Assembly: GCA_963825685.1 (NCBI GenBank)
Contig: CAWGUD010000016.1
Location: 186,001 to 250,000, forward strand
Direction: 5' to 3'
From: JAOUEA01 sp963825685
GTDB lineage: Bacteria; Actinomycetota; UBA4738; HRBIN12
Length of the DNA stretch: 64,000 nucleotides
The translations under genes were made by a program, and so were the position numbers. Shown here in pieces: positions 17,914-27,075 of the stretch (position 1 is its first letter; each line of letters begins with the position of its first letter). Under the pieces are notes generated by a model that saw only the letters and a program-made list of their open reading frames with translations, was not told the origin of the DNA and did no database searches.

Positions 17914-18699
17914 TCAGATGCGGCGGCGGTAGCGCACGATCGCCAGCGGGGCGAACACCCCGACCAGGATCGCGATCCACACGATCGTGCCCGTGAGCCA
18001 GCCTTCCAGCGGCAGGCCCAGCATCAGCGCCCTCGCTGCGTTGATCGCGTAGGTGACCGGGTTGATCTCGGCGAAGGCCTGGAGCCACCCCGGCATGCTC
18101 TCGGTCGGGACGAAGGCCGAGCTCGCGAACGTGAGCGGCAGGATGATCATGAAGCCCCACGTGTTGACCGACTCGGTGCTGCGCGCCGTGATGCCGATGA
18201 ACGCCAGCGGCCAGCACATCGCGAGGCCGAACGCGATGACCACGAGCAGTGCAGCCACGGCCTCGGCCGTCGACCCGCCGAAGCGGAACCCGAGGATCAT
18301 CGAGAACCCCACGATGATCACGACGCTCCATGCGATGCGTACGCCGTCGGCCATGATGCGCCCGCCGATCACCGCCGAGCGCGCCATCGGCAGCGACCGG
18401 AACCGATCGATCACCCCTCGTGAGAAGTCGGTGTTGAGCGCCAGCGCGGTCGTGAAGGGCAGGAAGCACACGCTCTGGATCAGGATGCCCGGCAGCGCGA
18501 ACTCCAGGTACTCGCTGCTCGAGCCGGCGATCGCCCCGCCGAAGACGTAGACGAACAGCACGAGGAACATGATCGGCTGGATCGTCATCTCGACGAGCTG
18601 CTCGGGCGTGGCCCTGATGTGCAGCAGGTTGCGTCGGGCGATCGTGAGCGTGTTCGTGATCACGTTGCCGTTGACGTGGGAGACGGGGACGGTGCTCAT
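17914..18699 (-). CDS. ABC-2 type permease (DrrB-like)
   Basis: Permease of a two-component exporter, 261 aa with about six hydrophobic helices. It carries the ABC-2 signature region DRFRSLPMARSAVIGGRI and the ending NPVTYAINAARALMLG, both typical of daunorubicin-resistance DrrB homologues. The ATG overlaps the TGA of the ATPase gene (ATGA). Substrate cannot be inferred; such pairs export drugs, lipids or polyketides. Confidence 0.88.
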   Translation of the reverse strand: MSTVPVSHVNGNVITNTLTIARRNLLHIRATPEQLVEMTIQPIMFLVLFVYVFGGAIAGSSSEYLEFALPGILIQSVCFLPFTTALALNTDFSRGVIDRFRSLPMARSAVIGGRIMADGVRIAWSVVIIVGFSMILGFRFGGSTAEAVAALLVVIAFGLAMCWPLAFIGITARSTESVNTWGFMIILPLTFASSAFVPTESMPGWLQAFAEINPVTYAINAARALMLGLPLEGWLTGTIVWIAILVGVFAPLAIVRYRRRI

Positions 18700-19697
18700 G
18701 AGGCCCTCCTGTGGTTCGAGAGATCGTCGTCGGTCGCGTCGCGCGGGTCCTCCTCGCCCTCGGCGACGTGCCCCGTGAGCGCGAGGAAGACCTCGTCGAG
18801 GCTCGGCCGCCGCAGCGACAGGTCGTCGACCGCGACACCGGCCTCCTCGAGGCGCAACACCGCCTGTCCGAGCGCCGATGAGTCTTCGATCGGGAGCATG
18901 ACGACCTGGCCGTCGTTGAACGCCGACTCGCCCGTCTTCACCAACGGGGTCAGTGCCTTCTCGGTCGCCGGCAGGTCCTCGGGCATGATCGGCCGCGCGT
19001 GCAGCACGTGCCCACCGACGCGGCTCTTGAGCTGAGCCGACGTGCCGGCCGCGATCACGGTGCCATGGTCGATCACGACGATCTCGTCGGCGAGTCGGTC
19101 GGCCTCCTCGAGGTACTGCGTCGTGAGCAGCACCGTGGTGCCGTCGGCCACGAGCCGCCGGATCATGCCCCACAGCTCGAGCCGGCTCCGGGGGTCGAGC
19201 CCCGTCGTCGGCTCGTCGAGGTAGAGGAACGCGGGACGCCCCACCAGGCTCGCCGCGAGGTCGAGGCGGCGGCGCATGCCGCCCGAGTACGACTTCACGA
19301 ACTTCCCGGCGGCGTCGGAGAGGTCGAAGTCCTCGAGCAGCTGCGTCGCGCGGCTGCGGGCCTCCGACGCCTTGAGGCCGAGGAGTCGCCCGATCATGAC
19401 GAGGTTGTCCTTGCCCGAGAGCAGCTCGTCGACCGCCGCGTACTGGCCGGTCAGTCCGATCATGCGACGGACCTCTGCCGGATGCTCGACCACGTCGTGG
19501 CCGCCGACCGTCGCCCGCCCGGCGTCGGGCTTCAACAGGGTGGACAGCACCCTGATCGTGGTCGTCTTGCCGGCGCCGTTCGGCCCCAGCAGACCGAAGA
19601 CGGTTCCCTCTCTCGCGACCATGTCGATGCCGTCGACCGCTCGTACCGCGCCGAAGGTCTTCACGAGTCCTTCCACGTCGATCGCTGCGTTGCCCAT
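18696..19697 (-). CDS. ABC transporter ATP-binding protein (DrrA-like)
   Basis: ATPase of 333 aa. Walker A GPNGAGKTT, signature YSGGMRRRLDLAASL, Walker B LYLDEPTTGLD, and a C-terminal extension of about 100 aa typical of the DrrA/CcmA drug-exporter branch. ATG 19697 has GGAGGGG upstream. It is divergent from a WYL-domain regulator across 120 bp, so the pair is probably controlled by that protein. Confidence 0.92.
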   Translation of the reverse strand: MGNAAIDVEGLVKTFGAVRAVDGIDMVAREGTVFGLLGPNGAGKTTTIRVLSTLLKPDAGRATVGGHDVVEHPAEVRRMIGLTGQYAAVDELLSGKDNLVMIGRLLGLKASEARSRATQLLEDFDLSDAAGKFVKSYSGGMRRRLDLAASLVGRPAFLYLDEPTTGLDPRSRLELWGMIRRLVADGTTVLLTTQYLEEADRLADEIVVIDHGTVIAAGTSAQLKSRVGGHVLHARPIMPEDLPATEKALTPLVKTGESAFNDGQVVMLPIEDSSALGQAVLRLEEAGVAVDDLSLRRPSLDEVFLALTGHVAEGEEDPRDATDDDLSNHRRAS

Positions 19698-19817
19698 GTC
19701 GTACCCCTCCTCACGTGTGGTTCGAGATGCGTCGTTCGGTGAGACCCCCCTGGAACGTGAACATCATCGCTCGTGAACTGGCCATCCTCTGACCGGTTTC
19801 CGTGAGAAGGTTCGACC
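19698..19817. promoter_or_regulatory. Divergent regulatory gap, DrrAB-like exporter / WYL regulator
   Basis: The 120-bp gap must hold both promoters. It contains the direct near-repeats GAACGTGAAC and GCTCGTGAAC (core CGTGAAC at about 19754 and 19769), 15 bp apart, which is a candidate regulator site. No clear sigma-70 hexamers seen. Confidence 0.35.
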
Positions 19818-20765
19818 ATGCGAGCCGACCGCCTCGTGGCAGCCCTGTTGATCCTGCAGGCGCGTGGGCGCGTGACCGCCGCCGAGCTCGCCGACGAGCT
19901 CGAGGTCTCCGAACGCACCGCCCGCCGCGATCTCGAGGCGCTCGCCATGGCCGGCGTTCCGGTGTACTCCCAGGCCGGACGCGGCGGCGGCTGGTCGCTC
20001 GTCGGCGGCGCCCGCACCGACCTGAGCGGTCTCACCGCGGCGGAGGCTCGCACGCTCTTCCTCGTCGCGGGGCCGTCCGCGGCCGCGACGCCGCAGATCA
20101 AGGCAGCATTGCGCAAGCTCGTGCGCGCCCTGCCCGAGCCGTTCCGTGCCGAAGCGGAAGCCGCCGCCGCCGCGGTCGTGATCGATCCGACGAGCTGGGA
20201 TCGCACCCCTGCCCAGCCGCCGGAACACCTGGAGGTGCTGCAGCTCGCCGCCGTGGAGGCTCGTCAGGTACGGCTGGGGTACCAGGGTCCGGATCGTCCC
20301 GGCAGCGTCCGGGTCGTGCACCCGTTCGGGCTCGTGTCGAAGGCATCGGTGTGGTACCTGCTCGCCGGCACCGACGCGGGCATGCGCACGTTCCGCGTCA
20401 GTCGCGTCACGTCGGTCGAGGTGCTCGACGAACCGGTCGTTCGGCCCGAGGGGTTCGATCTCGCCGCCGCCTGGAACGACACCGTCGCTCGGCTCGACCG
20501 GGAACGGGCGACCTTCGAGGTCAAGGCGGCCGCCGAGCCCGAGGCGCTGCGATGGCTGCGCGGCGCGTTCGACCGACGTGTCACCGTCGGTGAGGAACGC
20601 CTGGACGGCCGTGTCGACGTGCGGATCAGGAGTTGGTCGGCGCATGCGGCGGCCTCGGACCTCGTCACGTTCGCGCCCTGGGTCGAGGTGCTCTCGCCCG
20701 ACGAGGTCCGCGAGGAGCTGGCGGAACGAGGCGCCCACCTGACGCGGCTCTACGGCGGCGGCTGA
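19818..20765 (+). CDS. HTH/WYL-domain transcriptional regulator (YafY-like)
   Basis: N-terminal winged helix-turn-helix (residues 1-60; RVTAAELADELEVSERTARRDLEAL) followed by a WYL domain (about 140-210, with VWYLLAGTDAGMRTFRVSRVTSVEVL) and a WCX-type C-terminal region. WYL domains bind small ligands or nucleotides. It is divergent from the DrrAB-like exporter, which is the obvious target. 315 aa, the usual length. Ligand unknown. Confidence 0.88.
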   Translation: MRADRLVAALLILQARGRVTAAELADELEVSERTARRDLEALAMAGVPVYSQAGRGGGWSLVGGARTDLSGLTAAEARTLFLVAGPSAAATPQIKAALRKLVRALPEPFRAEAEAAAAAVVIDPTSWDRTPAQPPEHLEVLQLAAVEARQVRLGYQGPDRPGSVRVVHPFGLVSKASVWYLLAGTDAGMRTFRVSRVTSVEVLDEPVVRPEGFDLAAAWNDTVARLDRERATFEVKAAAEPEALRWLRGAFDRRVTVGEERLDGRVDVRIRSWSAHAAASDLVTFAPWVEVLSPDEVREELAERGAHLTRLYGGG

Positions 20766-20823
20766 CGACGGCCGGCGTCCCGGCGGCTTGCTTGCTCAGC
20801 GCCGCCCGGGGATGATGCGCGAC

Positions 20824-22548
20824 ATGACCAGCCACCGACCGTGGTTCGACTCGTACCCGCCCGACGTGCCGCACTCGCTCGAGCCGTTCCCGAGGGAATC
20901 CGTCTATACGTTGCTGCGCAACGCAGCTGCTGGATTCCCCGAGAAGCCGGCGCTCGCGTTCTTCGGGGCCCACATGACCTACGCGAAGCTGCTCTCCGAG
21001 GTCGAGCGGTTCTCGGCGGTGCTCGCCGGGCTCGGGGTTCGCACGGGCGACCGGGTGGGCATGATCCTGCCGAACTGCCCGGAGTACGTGATCGCGTTCT
21101 TCGCGTGTCAGCGGATCGGCGCGGTGGCGGTCGGCAACAACCCCTTGTACACCGAGCGCGAGCTCGAACACCAGATCAAGGATTCGGGCGCGAAGGTGAT
21201 GATCGTGCTCGACCAGATCTACCACCGGTTCGGTCAGATCCGCGACGATGCCGGCGTACAGGAAGTGATCGCGGTGAAGCTGAACCACTACATGAAGCCG
21301 CCGATCAAGTGGCTCGCGCCGCTGAAGTTCAAGTCGGACGCTCGCAAGCACGGCACGCCGCTGCCGTTCATCCCGACCGATCATCGGGTGCGGTGGTGGG
21401 CCGACGTGATGGGTCAGGCTGGTCCGGTGCCGCCCGAGGCGGTCGTCGACGATCCGGTCTCCGAGGTGGCGGCGCTGGTCTACACGGGCGGGACGACGGG
21501 CCTGTCGAAGGGGGCGATGCTGTCGCACTCGAACCTCGTCTCGAACGCCCTGCAGGCGTCGGCCTGGCTCAACGTCGTGCGCCAGGGCGAGGATGGCATC
21601 GTCGCGGCGCTGCCCTTCTTCCACTCGTTCGGCACGCTCGTGATGGATTTCTCGATGACGAAGGCCGCGAAGCTGATCCTGTTGCCTCGTTTCGAGATCG
21701 ACATGGCGCTGAAGGCGATCTCCAAGGAGAAGCCGACGTTGTTCCCCGGCGTGCCGCGCATGTACATCGCCCTGAACCAGGACCCGCGCACCCCCAAGCA
21801 CGACCTCGCGTCGCTGAAGGCGTGCATCTCGGGCGCGGCCCCCCTGCCGATGGCGGTGGCGAAGCAGTTCGAGGAGATCACGGGCGGCGCGACGGTCGTC
21901 GAGGGATACGGCTTGAGCGAGTGTTCCCCGGTCACCCACGCCAACCCTTTGGTCGGCGAGCGCAAAGAGGGGTTCATCGGCATGCCCCTGCCCGACACCG
22001 ACGTGAAGCTCGTCGATCTCGACGAGCCCGACCGGGAGGTGCCCCAGGGTGAGCGCGGCGAGATGTGCATCAAGGGCCCGCAGGTGATGCTCGGCTACTG
22101 GAACCGCCCCGACGAGAGCGGCCTGGTGATCCGCAACGGATGGCTGCATACCGGCGACGTCGCGATCATGGACGAGCAGGGCTACTTCAAGATCGTCGAT
22201 CGCATCAAGGACATGATCCTGGTGTCGGGCTTCAACGTGTACCCCACCGAGGTGGAGGCCGTGCTCTTCCACCATCCGAAGATCCTGAAGTGTGCGGTCG
22301 TGGGCGTGCCCGACGACACGACGGGCGAGCGCGTGAAGGCGTTCATCGTGCTGAAGCCGGGTGAGACCGCGACCGCCGACGAGATCGCGCAGTGGTGCCG
22401 CGATCCCGACCAGGGCCTCACCGGCTACCGCGTGCCGAAGGAGATCGAGTTCCGCGAGGAGCTGCCCGAGACGCTGATCGGCAAGGTGCTGCGCCGCGTG
22501 CTGCAGGACGAGGAGAGGAAGAAGCGGGAAGCGGCCGGCTCGCCGTGA
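20824..22548 (+). CDS. fadD: Long-chain fatty-acid-CoA ligase
   Basis: AMP-forming acyl-CoA synthetase that activates fatty acids for degradation or lipid synthesis. ATP/AMP motif YTGGTTGLSKGAMLSHSNL, second motif YGLSECSPVTH, and fatty-acyl signature region NGWLHTGDVAIMDEQGYFKI with DRIKDMILVSGFNVYP; catalytic Lys region LIGKVLRR near the end. About 574 aa from ATG 20824 (MTSHRPWFDS); in-frame ATGs at 20812 and 20815 are possible. The TGA overlaps the GTG of the acetyltransferase. Confidence 0.9.
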   Translation: MTSHRPWFDSYPPDVPHSLEPFPRESVYTLLRNAAAGFPEKPALAFFGAHMTYAKLLSEVERFSAVLAGLGVRTGDRVGMILPNCPEYVIAFFACQRIGAVAVGNNPLYTERELEHQIKDSGAKVMIVLDQIYHRFGQIRDDAGVQEVIAVKLNHYMKPPIKWLAPLKFKSDARKHGTPLPFIPTDHRVRWWADVMGQAGPVPPEAVVDDPVSEVAALVYTGGTTGLSKGAMLSHSNLVSNALQASAWLNVVRQGEDGIVAALPFFHSFGTLVMDFSMTKAAKLILLPRFEIDMALKAISKEKPTLFPGVPRMYIALNQDPRTPKHDLASLKACISGAAPLPMAVAKQFEEITGGATVVEGYGLSECSPVTHANPLVGERKEGFIGMPLPDTDVKLVDLDEPDREVPQGERGEMCIKGPQVMLGYWNRPDESGLVIRNGWLHTGDVAIMDEQGYFKIVDRIKDMILVSGFNVYPTEVEAVLFHHPKILKCAVVGVPDDTTGERVKAFIVLKPGETATADEIAQWCRDPDQGLTGYRVPKEIEFREELPETLIGKVLRRVLQDEERKKREAAGSP

Positions 22549-23102
22549 CCGCGGCCGATCCGCTGCCGATCGACCTCGGAGAGGGCGCCCTCGTGCGCCG
22601 GTACGTGTTGGGTGATCTCGACGCGATCTGGGCGGTCGCCGCCGCCGAGCGTGAGCGCCTGGGGGAGTGGATGCCCTGGGTCGAGCAGACGACCTCGATC
22701 GACGTGCAGCGTGTGTGGCTCGAGAAGGTGGCCGGCGAGCCCGAGGGGTTGGAAGGCTGCGGCATCTTCGTTGACGACGAGCTCGCCGGCGGGGTCGGGC
22801 TGACGTGGGACGGGTACGCCATCGCGGGTGAGATCGGTTACTGGACCCGGGCGCCGTTCGAGGGGCGAGGGCTGATCACGCGCTCGGCCCGGGAGTTCAC
22901 CCGCATCGCCTTCGAGCACGTCGGACTCAACAGGGTCGTGATCCGTGCGGGTGTGGGCAACGTGCGCAGCCGGGCCGTGCCCGAGCGACTTGGCTACGTC
23001 GAGGAGAGCGTGGAGCGCGGCGGCGGCCGGGGGCTCGGCGGCTACTACGACATCGTCGTGTACTCGATGCTGGCGGAAGAATGGCGCGACCGCCCGCGGT
23101 GA
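22545..23102 (+). CDS. GNAT N-acetyltransferase (RimJ/RimL-like)
   Basis: 185-aa acetyltransferase of the type that modifies protein N-termini. Conserved pieces are IGYWTRAPFEGRGLITRSAR (acetyl-CoA pyrophosphate loop), LNRVVIRAGVGNVRSRAVPERLGYVEE and a C-terminal YSMLAEEW. GTG 22545 overlaps the TGA of fadD. Substrate not inferable. It converges on the next gene with five bases between stops. Confidence 0.85.
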   Translation: MTAADPLPIDLGEGALVRRYVLGDLDAIWAVAAAERERLGEWMPWVEQTTSIDVQRVWLEKVAGEPEGLEGCGIFVDDELAGGVGLTWDGYAIAGEIGYWTRAPFEGRGLITRSAREFTRIAFEHVGLNRVVIRAGVGNVRSRAVPERLGYVEESVERGGGRGLGGYYDIVVYSMLAEEWRDRPR

Positions 23103-23107
23103 CCGCT

Positions 23108-24238
23108 TCAGCCGGGCTCGGCGACGGCCTCCCGCCCTCGGTAGTGACGTCGGTGCAGGTACGCCGCCACCCCGCCCGCCGGCAACGGCAACCAGAACGA
23201 CACGAGCCGATAGGCGAGGACCGCCAGCACCGCGTCGCCGGCCGGCACGCCCGCGAGCGTCAGCAGTCCGGTGAGGCCCGCTTCGACGAACCCGAGGCCG
23301 CCCGGCGTGATCGGGATCATCGCCAGCACCATCGACGCCGAGTACGCGAGCAGCACGAGCGTCGGACGTGGTCGCGACCCGACGGCCGTGATCGCCGCCA
23401 GCAACGCCAGGTAGTCGAAGAGCCAGTTGCCGAGCGAGAACAGCAATGCCTTCCACCACGTGTCGCCGAGCGCGTCGCGGATCTGGTCTCGTTGCACGAC
23501 GAGGCGAGCCGGCAGGTCCGTCACGGCCGGCTTCCCTCGCTGGAACCGGTTCCGCAGCCACTGCGCGCCACGCCCGATGCGACGCAACAGCCGGTCGTGG
23601 AACAGCAGACGCCAACCGAACACGAACGCCGCGACGAACACGACGCCTCCCAGCCACGCGGCCTGGGCGAGTCCTCCCGGAACAGGCCGGCCGAGCAGCG
23701 CCGCCGGCACGGTGAGCAGCGGCAACATGAACAGCGTGCCCGTGCTGATCAGCGACGCCGCGGTGAGCGCGGTCGCCACGCGGGCGCCGTCGACGCCGGA
23801 GTCGGTCAGCATGCGCCACTGCAGGGCCCCGCCGGCCGCAGCTCCGCCCGGCACGACCCGGCTGAAGGCGTTCGCCGCGAGCTGCGCCGTCGCCACCCCG
23901 AACCAGCGGTCGGTGACGAGCGCGATCCGTTGCAGCCCCCAGATGCAGAAGAAGCTCAGGGCTTCCAACGCGAGCATCGCGACGAACCACGCCGGGTTCA
24001 GGTCGAGCAGCTCAGGCCACGTCTCGAAGACCGTGAGCAGGCTGGGCCACAGGATGTAGAGCGCGATCAGCGTGACGACCAGGAGGACCAGACGCACGAC
24101 GATCGCCCTGCGCTTGGTCCGGACCTCGACCTGGACCTCGCCGAATGCCTCCTCGGCCGACCGCACGTGTGGGGGCTCCACGCGCGCGGCGTTGGGCGCC
24201 TGCGGCGAACGTGCATGGTCGCTGGTGTGATGTGCCAT
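23108..24238 (-). CDS. Flippase-like integral membrane protein (LPG synthase TM / UPF0104)
   Basis: 376 aa with about seven or eight membrane helices and the family's conserved segments AFSRVVPGGAAAGGALQWRML and AMIPITPGGLGFVEAGLTGLL. This domain is the membrane part of lysylphosphatidylglycerol synthases; here the cytosolic synthase domain is absent, so the protein is a stand-alone flippase-like member of unknown substrate. ATG 24238 opens a hydrophilic head of about 45 residues. Confidence 0.85.
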   Translation of the reverse strand: MAHHTSDHARSPQAPNAARVEPPHVRSAEEAFGEVQVEVRTKRRAIVVRLVLLVVTLIALYILWPSLLTVFETWPELLDLNPAWFVAMLALEALSFFCIWGLQRIALVTDRWFGVATAQLAANAFSRVVPGGAAAGGALQWRMLTDSGVDGARVATALTAASLISTGTLFMLPLLTVPAALLGRPVPGGLAQAAWLGGVVFVAAFVFGWRLLFHDRLLRRIGRGAQWLRNRFQRGKPAVTDLPARLVVQRDQIRDALGDTWWKALLFSLGNWLFDYLALLAAITAVGSRPRPTLVLLAYSASMVLAMIPITPGGLGFVEAGLTGLLTLAGVPAGDAVLAVLAYRLVSFWLPLPAGGVAAYLHRRHYRGREAVAEPG

Positions 24239-24328
24239 CCGAAGCCTCGGGCCGTTCGTCGTCTCGGCGTCGCAGACGCGTAGCCTTGCAGGAGCGTACG
24301 TGAGAAGTGCCGGAAGGAGGAACCGCCG

Positions 24329-25337
24329 ATGGCGATGCTACCCGGAGCCACGTTCCGTACGATCGACGAGTCGCACCCGGGCGCGAAGCTCGCGACGGTG
24401 TTCTCGGCCCGGGCGCCGGCGTACGCCGCGTGGTACCTGCAGGACGGCGACGAGGCCCGTCCCTCGGCGGCCGAGGGCGTCGATGCGCTCACGGCTGCAC
24501 ATGCCCGAGCTGCTGCCCACCTACGAGGCGATGGTGCGTGAGGTCGGCGGCAACGATCCCGTCTTCGCCCGCATGTTCACGATGTGGAAGCCTCCGGGGG
24601 CGGCGATCGCCTGTTCGCAGGCCGTGCTGCAGGACGGTGAGCGAGGTCCACGCCTCGTGCGCAACTACGACTACCCGGCCGAGCTGATGGACGCCGTGAT
24701 CCTGCGCAGCGCCTTCACGGGCGGCGCTGTGATCGGGGTGACCGACGCGGTCTGGGGGCTCTGCGACGGGATGAACGATCGCGGGTTGGCCGTCTCGCTG
24801 ACGTTCGGTGGGCGGGCGTCGATGGGCGAGGGCTTCGGCGTGCCGATCGTGATCCGCTACCTGCTCGAGACGTGCGAGACGGTCGACGACGCGCGCGCCG
24901 TGCTCGCCCGCGTGCCGATCGCCCACACCCACAACCTCACGATCGTCGACGCGGCGGGAGGCCTGATCACCGCCTACCTGAACCCCGACCGTCCGCCGTC
25001 GTTCCGTCGATTGCCGATCGCCGTGAACCACCAGTGGGCGGTGGAGTCCTGGGACCCGGTACTCGCCGAGAGCACCTTGCAGCGGGAGTGGTGGCTGCTC
25101 CGCCTGCTCGACGACCCCGACGTCGACCACGAGCGGTTCCTCGGGGCGTTCCTCGTGCCGCCGCTGTACAGCCTCGCGCACGACGTGGGCCGGGGTACCG
25201 TGTACACGGCCGCCTACGACCCGTCCCAGGGCGACATCACTTACGCATGGCCGACGTTCAGGCTTCCCCTGCGGTTCGACTCGTTCGCCGAGAGCGAGCA
25301 CGAGGTCGTGTTCCCGCCATCTCCACCCTCGGTGTAG
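24329..25337 (+). CDS. C45-type (acyltransferase/amidohydrolase) peptidase, frameshifted
   Basis: Ntn-hydrolase of the linear-amide C-N hydrolase group. The central part shows IACSQAVLQ with a candidate nucleophile Cys, RNYDYPAELMD, WGLCDGMNDRGLAVSL, HTHNLTIVDAAGG and AVNHQWAVES, the pattern of C45/choloylglycine-hydrolase-like proteins. ATG 24329 follows AAGGAGG. The frame breaks at about 24490 (CTCACGGCTGCAC); restoring one base gives the smooth sequence DALTRLHMPELLP. About 336 aa after repair. The nucleophile is internal, so activation may need propeptide cleavage. Substrate unknown. Confidence 0.75.
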
Positions 25338-25348
25338 GTTGGGTGCCG

Positions 25349-25570
25349 ATGCCAGCCGAAGACGTCCCCTCGGAGCTCGCCGGAGCCGACGCCGCGCACG
25401 CGGCCTCGATGGAGACCGCAGAGGCGATCGAAGAAGCCGCGAAGGTGAACGACGATCCCGACGTGGCCGAGGTGCTCGACGACGCCGCGGTGAAGGCCGA
25501 ACTGGCGTCCAGCCGTGTGGGCTGGCTGCGCGGGTTCCTGCACCGACGCTTCGGCACCGGTCGGACCTGA
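25349..25570 (+). CDS. Small hypothetical protein (73 aa)
   Basis: Acidic Ala/Glu/Asp-rich small protein (MPAEDVPSEL..., then a basic end WLRGFLHRRFGTG). It starts 9 bases after the C45 gene stop and may be co-transcribed. No recognised domain. The amphipathic acidic stretch with a basic tail could bind a partner or membrane, but nothing specific can be said. Confidence 0.5.
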   Translation: MPAEDVPSELAGADAAHAASMETAEAIEEAAKVNDDPDVAEVLDDAAVKAELASSRVGWLRGFLHRRFGTGRT

Positions 25571-25666
25571 CTCGACGACCTCGGCGAGGTTTGCCGACTG
25601 GCATGGATGGACAAGACACCTCCCAACATCCATGACCGCGCACCGTGCGCGCTGAGGGAGGGAATC

Positions 25667-25864
25667 ATGTTGCAGACCGGTTTGGCGCTGCTCGCCCAGA
25701 ACGGGGGGAATGAGGGTGCCACGGACACGATCCTGTGGATCATCGCGGCCGTGCTCGTGGTCGCGGGCATCTTCGCCATCGTTCGCGGGGCATTGCTCTG
25801 GGGCATCCTGCTGATCATCGGAGGCCTGCTCGTCGGCCCCGGTGGCGTGAGCATCCTGGACTGA
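25667..25864 (+). CDS. Small membrane protein with GPGG end (65 aa)
   Basis: Two hydrophobic segments (ILWIIAAVLVVAGIFAIVRG and LLWGILLIIGGLLVGPGG) joined by a short basic turn, ending GPGGVSIL. ATG 25667 has the strong site GAGGGAGGG. Small hydrophobic proteins of this form occur in actinobacteria; role unknown. It lies 10 bases before the MscS-TM gene and is probably in one operon with it. Confidence 0.7.
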   Translation: MLQTGLALLAQNGGNEGATDTILWIIAAVLVVAGIFAIVRGALLWGILLIIGGLLVGPGGVSILD

Positions 25865-25874
25865 CGGAGGGGTC

Positions 25875-26618
25875 ATGTTCCTTGCGCAGATCGACATCGA
25901 ACAAGGTCTCGAAGAGGCATGGGCCGACGTGGTGACGTTCGCCCCGAAGCTGCTGGGCTTCTTCGTGATCCTGCTGATCGGCTACTTCGTCGCGAAGGCG
26001 CTCTCGAAGCTGGCTGACGCGCTGCTGGAACGGGTGGGCTTCGACGGCCTCGTGGAACGGGGTGCGATGCGCCAGGCGTTCGAGCGCAGCAAGACCGATC
26101 CGTCGGACGTGATCGGCGTGATCGTCTTCTGGCTCGTGTTCCTGATCGCGCTGCAACTCGCGTTCGGCATCTGGGGTCCCAACCCGGTCAGCGACCTGCT
26201 GGAGGGGCTGATCGCCTACCTGCCGAACCTGATCGTCGCCGTCGTGATCCTGGTGATCGCGGCCGTGCTCGCGAGGGCGTTGACCGAGGTCCTCGAGCCG
26301 ATGCTCGGCGCGGTGCGCGGTGGCTCGGTGATCGCCAAGGGTGCGGGCATCGCGATCCTGGTGGTCGGGATCTTCGCCGCTCTCGATCAGCTGCAGGTCG
26401 CACCCGCGATCGTGACCGGGCTCTTCTACGCGCTGCTGGTCATGGTCGTCGGCTCGGCGGTCGTCGCGTTCGGCGTCGGGGGCATCCCGATCGCCCGTCG
26501 CTGGCTCGAGCGCTGGAGCCATTCGGCCGAGTCAACGGCCCGCGACGTTCAGGCCGAGGTCCAGTCACGAAGCAACGACGACGAAGTTGTGCCCGAGGTG
26601 GGCACCGGCACGCTCTAG
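25875..26618 (+). CDS. Mechanosensitive-channel-type TM-helix membrane protein
   Basis: 247 aa with about five membrane helices and the small conserved TM helix of the MscS superfamily (FFVILLIGYFVAKALSKLAD, then LPNLIVAVVILVIAAVLARAL). The soluble beta domain of true MscS channels is missing, so it resembles the conserved TM-helix family (PF05552) rather than a full channel. ATG 25875 has GGAGGGG upstream. Probably an osmotic or envelope stress component, judging from the CsbD gene that follows. Confidence 0.8.
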   Translation: MFLAQIDIEQGLEEAWADVVTFAPKLLGFFVILLIGYFVAKALSKLADALLERVGFDGLVERGAMRQAFERSKTDPSDVIGVIVFWLVFLIALQLAFGIWGPNPVSDLLEGLIAYLPNLIVAVVILVIAAVLARALTEVLEPMLGAVRGGSVIAKGAGIAILVVGIFAALDQLQVAPAIVTGLFYALLVMVVGSAVVAFGVGGIPIARRWLERWSHSAESTARDVQAEVQSRSNDDEVVPEVGTGTL

Positions 26619-26644
26619 CACCGACGACGAACGGAGGGATCACC

Positions 26645-26830
26645 ATGGGTGAGCACGTGGACAAGGCGAAGGGAACGATCAAGGAGAACGTCGGCGACCT
26701 GACCGACGACGAGCGGCTCGAGCGCGAGGGCAAGATGGACCGCGCCGGCGCCGACGTGAAGGAGAAGGCAGGCGACGCGGTCGACACGGTCAAGGAGAAG
26801 GTGAACGACGCGCTCGGGCGCGACGACTGA
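26645..26830 (+). CDS. CsbD family stress protein
   Basis: 61-aa hydrophilic CsbD-like protein with the family head GEHVDKAKGTIKENVGDLT and amphipathic Lys/Glu repeats (KEKAGDAVDTVKEKV). In Bacillus CsbD is controlled by the general stress factor SigB. ATG 26645 follows GGAGGGATCACC. A strong hairpin lies just after the stop, so this is the end of the transcript. Confidence 0.88.
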   Translation: MGEHVDKAKGTIKENVGDLTDDERLEREGKMDRAGADVKEKAGDAVDTVKEKVNDALGRDD

Positions 26831-26835
26831 CGCAG

Positions 26836-26884
26836 GCGCTCACCGTGCCTTCGGGGGAAGTGTCCCCGTCGGCACGGTGAGCGC
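26836..26884 (+). terminator. Strong hairpin after CsbD gene
   Basis: GCGCTCACCGTGCC (26836-26849) pairs perfectly with GGCACGGTGAGCGC (26871-26884), with an inner GGGG/CCCC stem in the loop. 14-bp stem, no U-run; position right after the CsbD stop supports termination. Confidence 0.7.
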
Positions 26885-26901
26885 GCCGGGGAGGAGCCCA
26901 C

Positions 26902-27075
26902 GTGAAGATCGAGACGCCACGACGCGAGATGCCCGAGGAACTGCCCGAAGGTGAGCGCCCCGAGGAGTTGCCGGAGAGCGAGGACGACGCGTTGGAGCGC
27001 ACGCTCGAGCCCGAGAGCCCGGAGATCGGTCAGCCCGTGCCCGGCCCGACCGACGGCGAAGCCGACGACGCATGA
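26902..27075 (+). CDS. Small acidic Pro/Glu-rich protein (57 aa)
   Basis: GTG 26902 follows GGGGAGGAGCC, a clear ribosome site. The protein is strongly acidic, with repeats of E-E-L-P-E/G-x-x-P type, and has no Cys or hydrophobic stretch, so it is likely disordered. It ends in ATGA, overlapping a further short frame. Function unknown. Confidence 0.6.
   Translation: MKIETPRREMPEELPEGERPEELPESEDDALERTLEPESPEIGQPVPGPTDGEADDA

Noticed and set aside
20665..22275. Long minus-strand frame opposite fadD
   Set aside because: Antisense shadow: low-complexity Arg/His composition, no start signal, and fadD is well conserved on the other strand.
25589..25614. GTTT-N16-GGACAA as a SigF promoter for the small membrane/MscS-TM genes
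   Set aside because: The -10 matches only 3 of 6 positions. GTTT-N16-G(G) matches of this quality are expected several times by chance in 64 kb.
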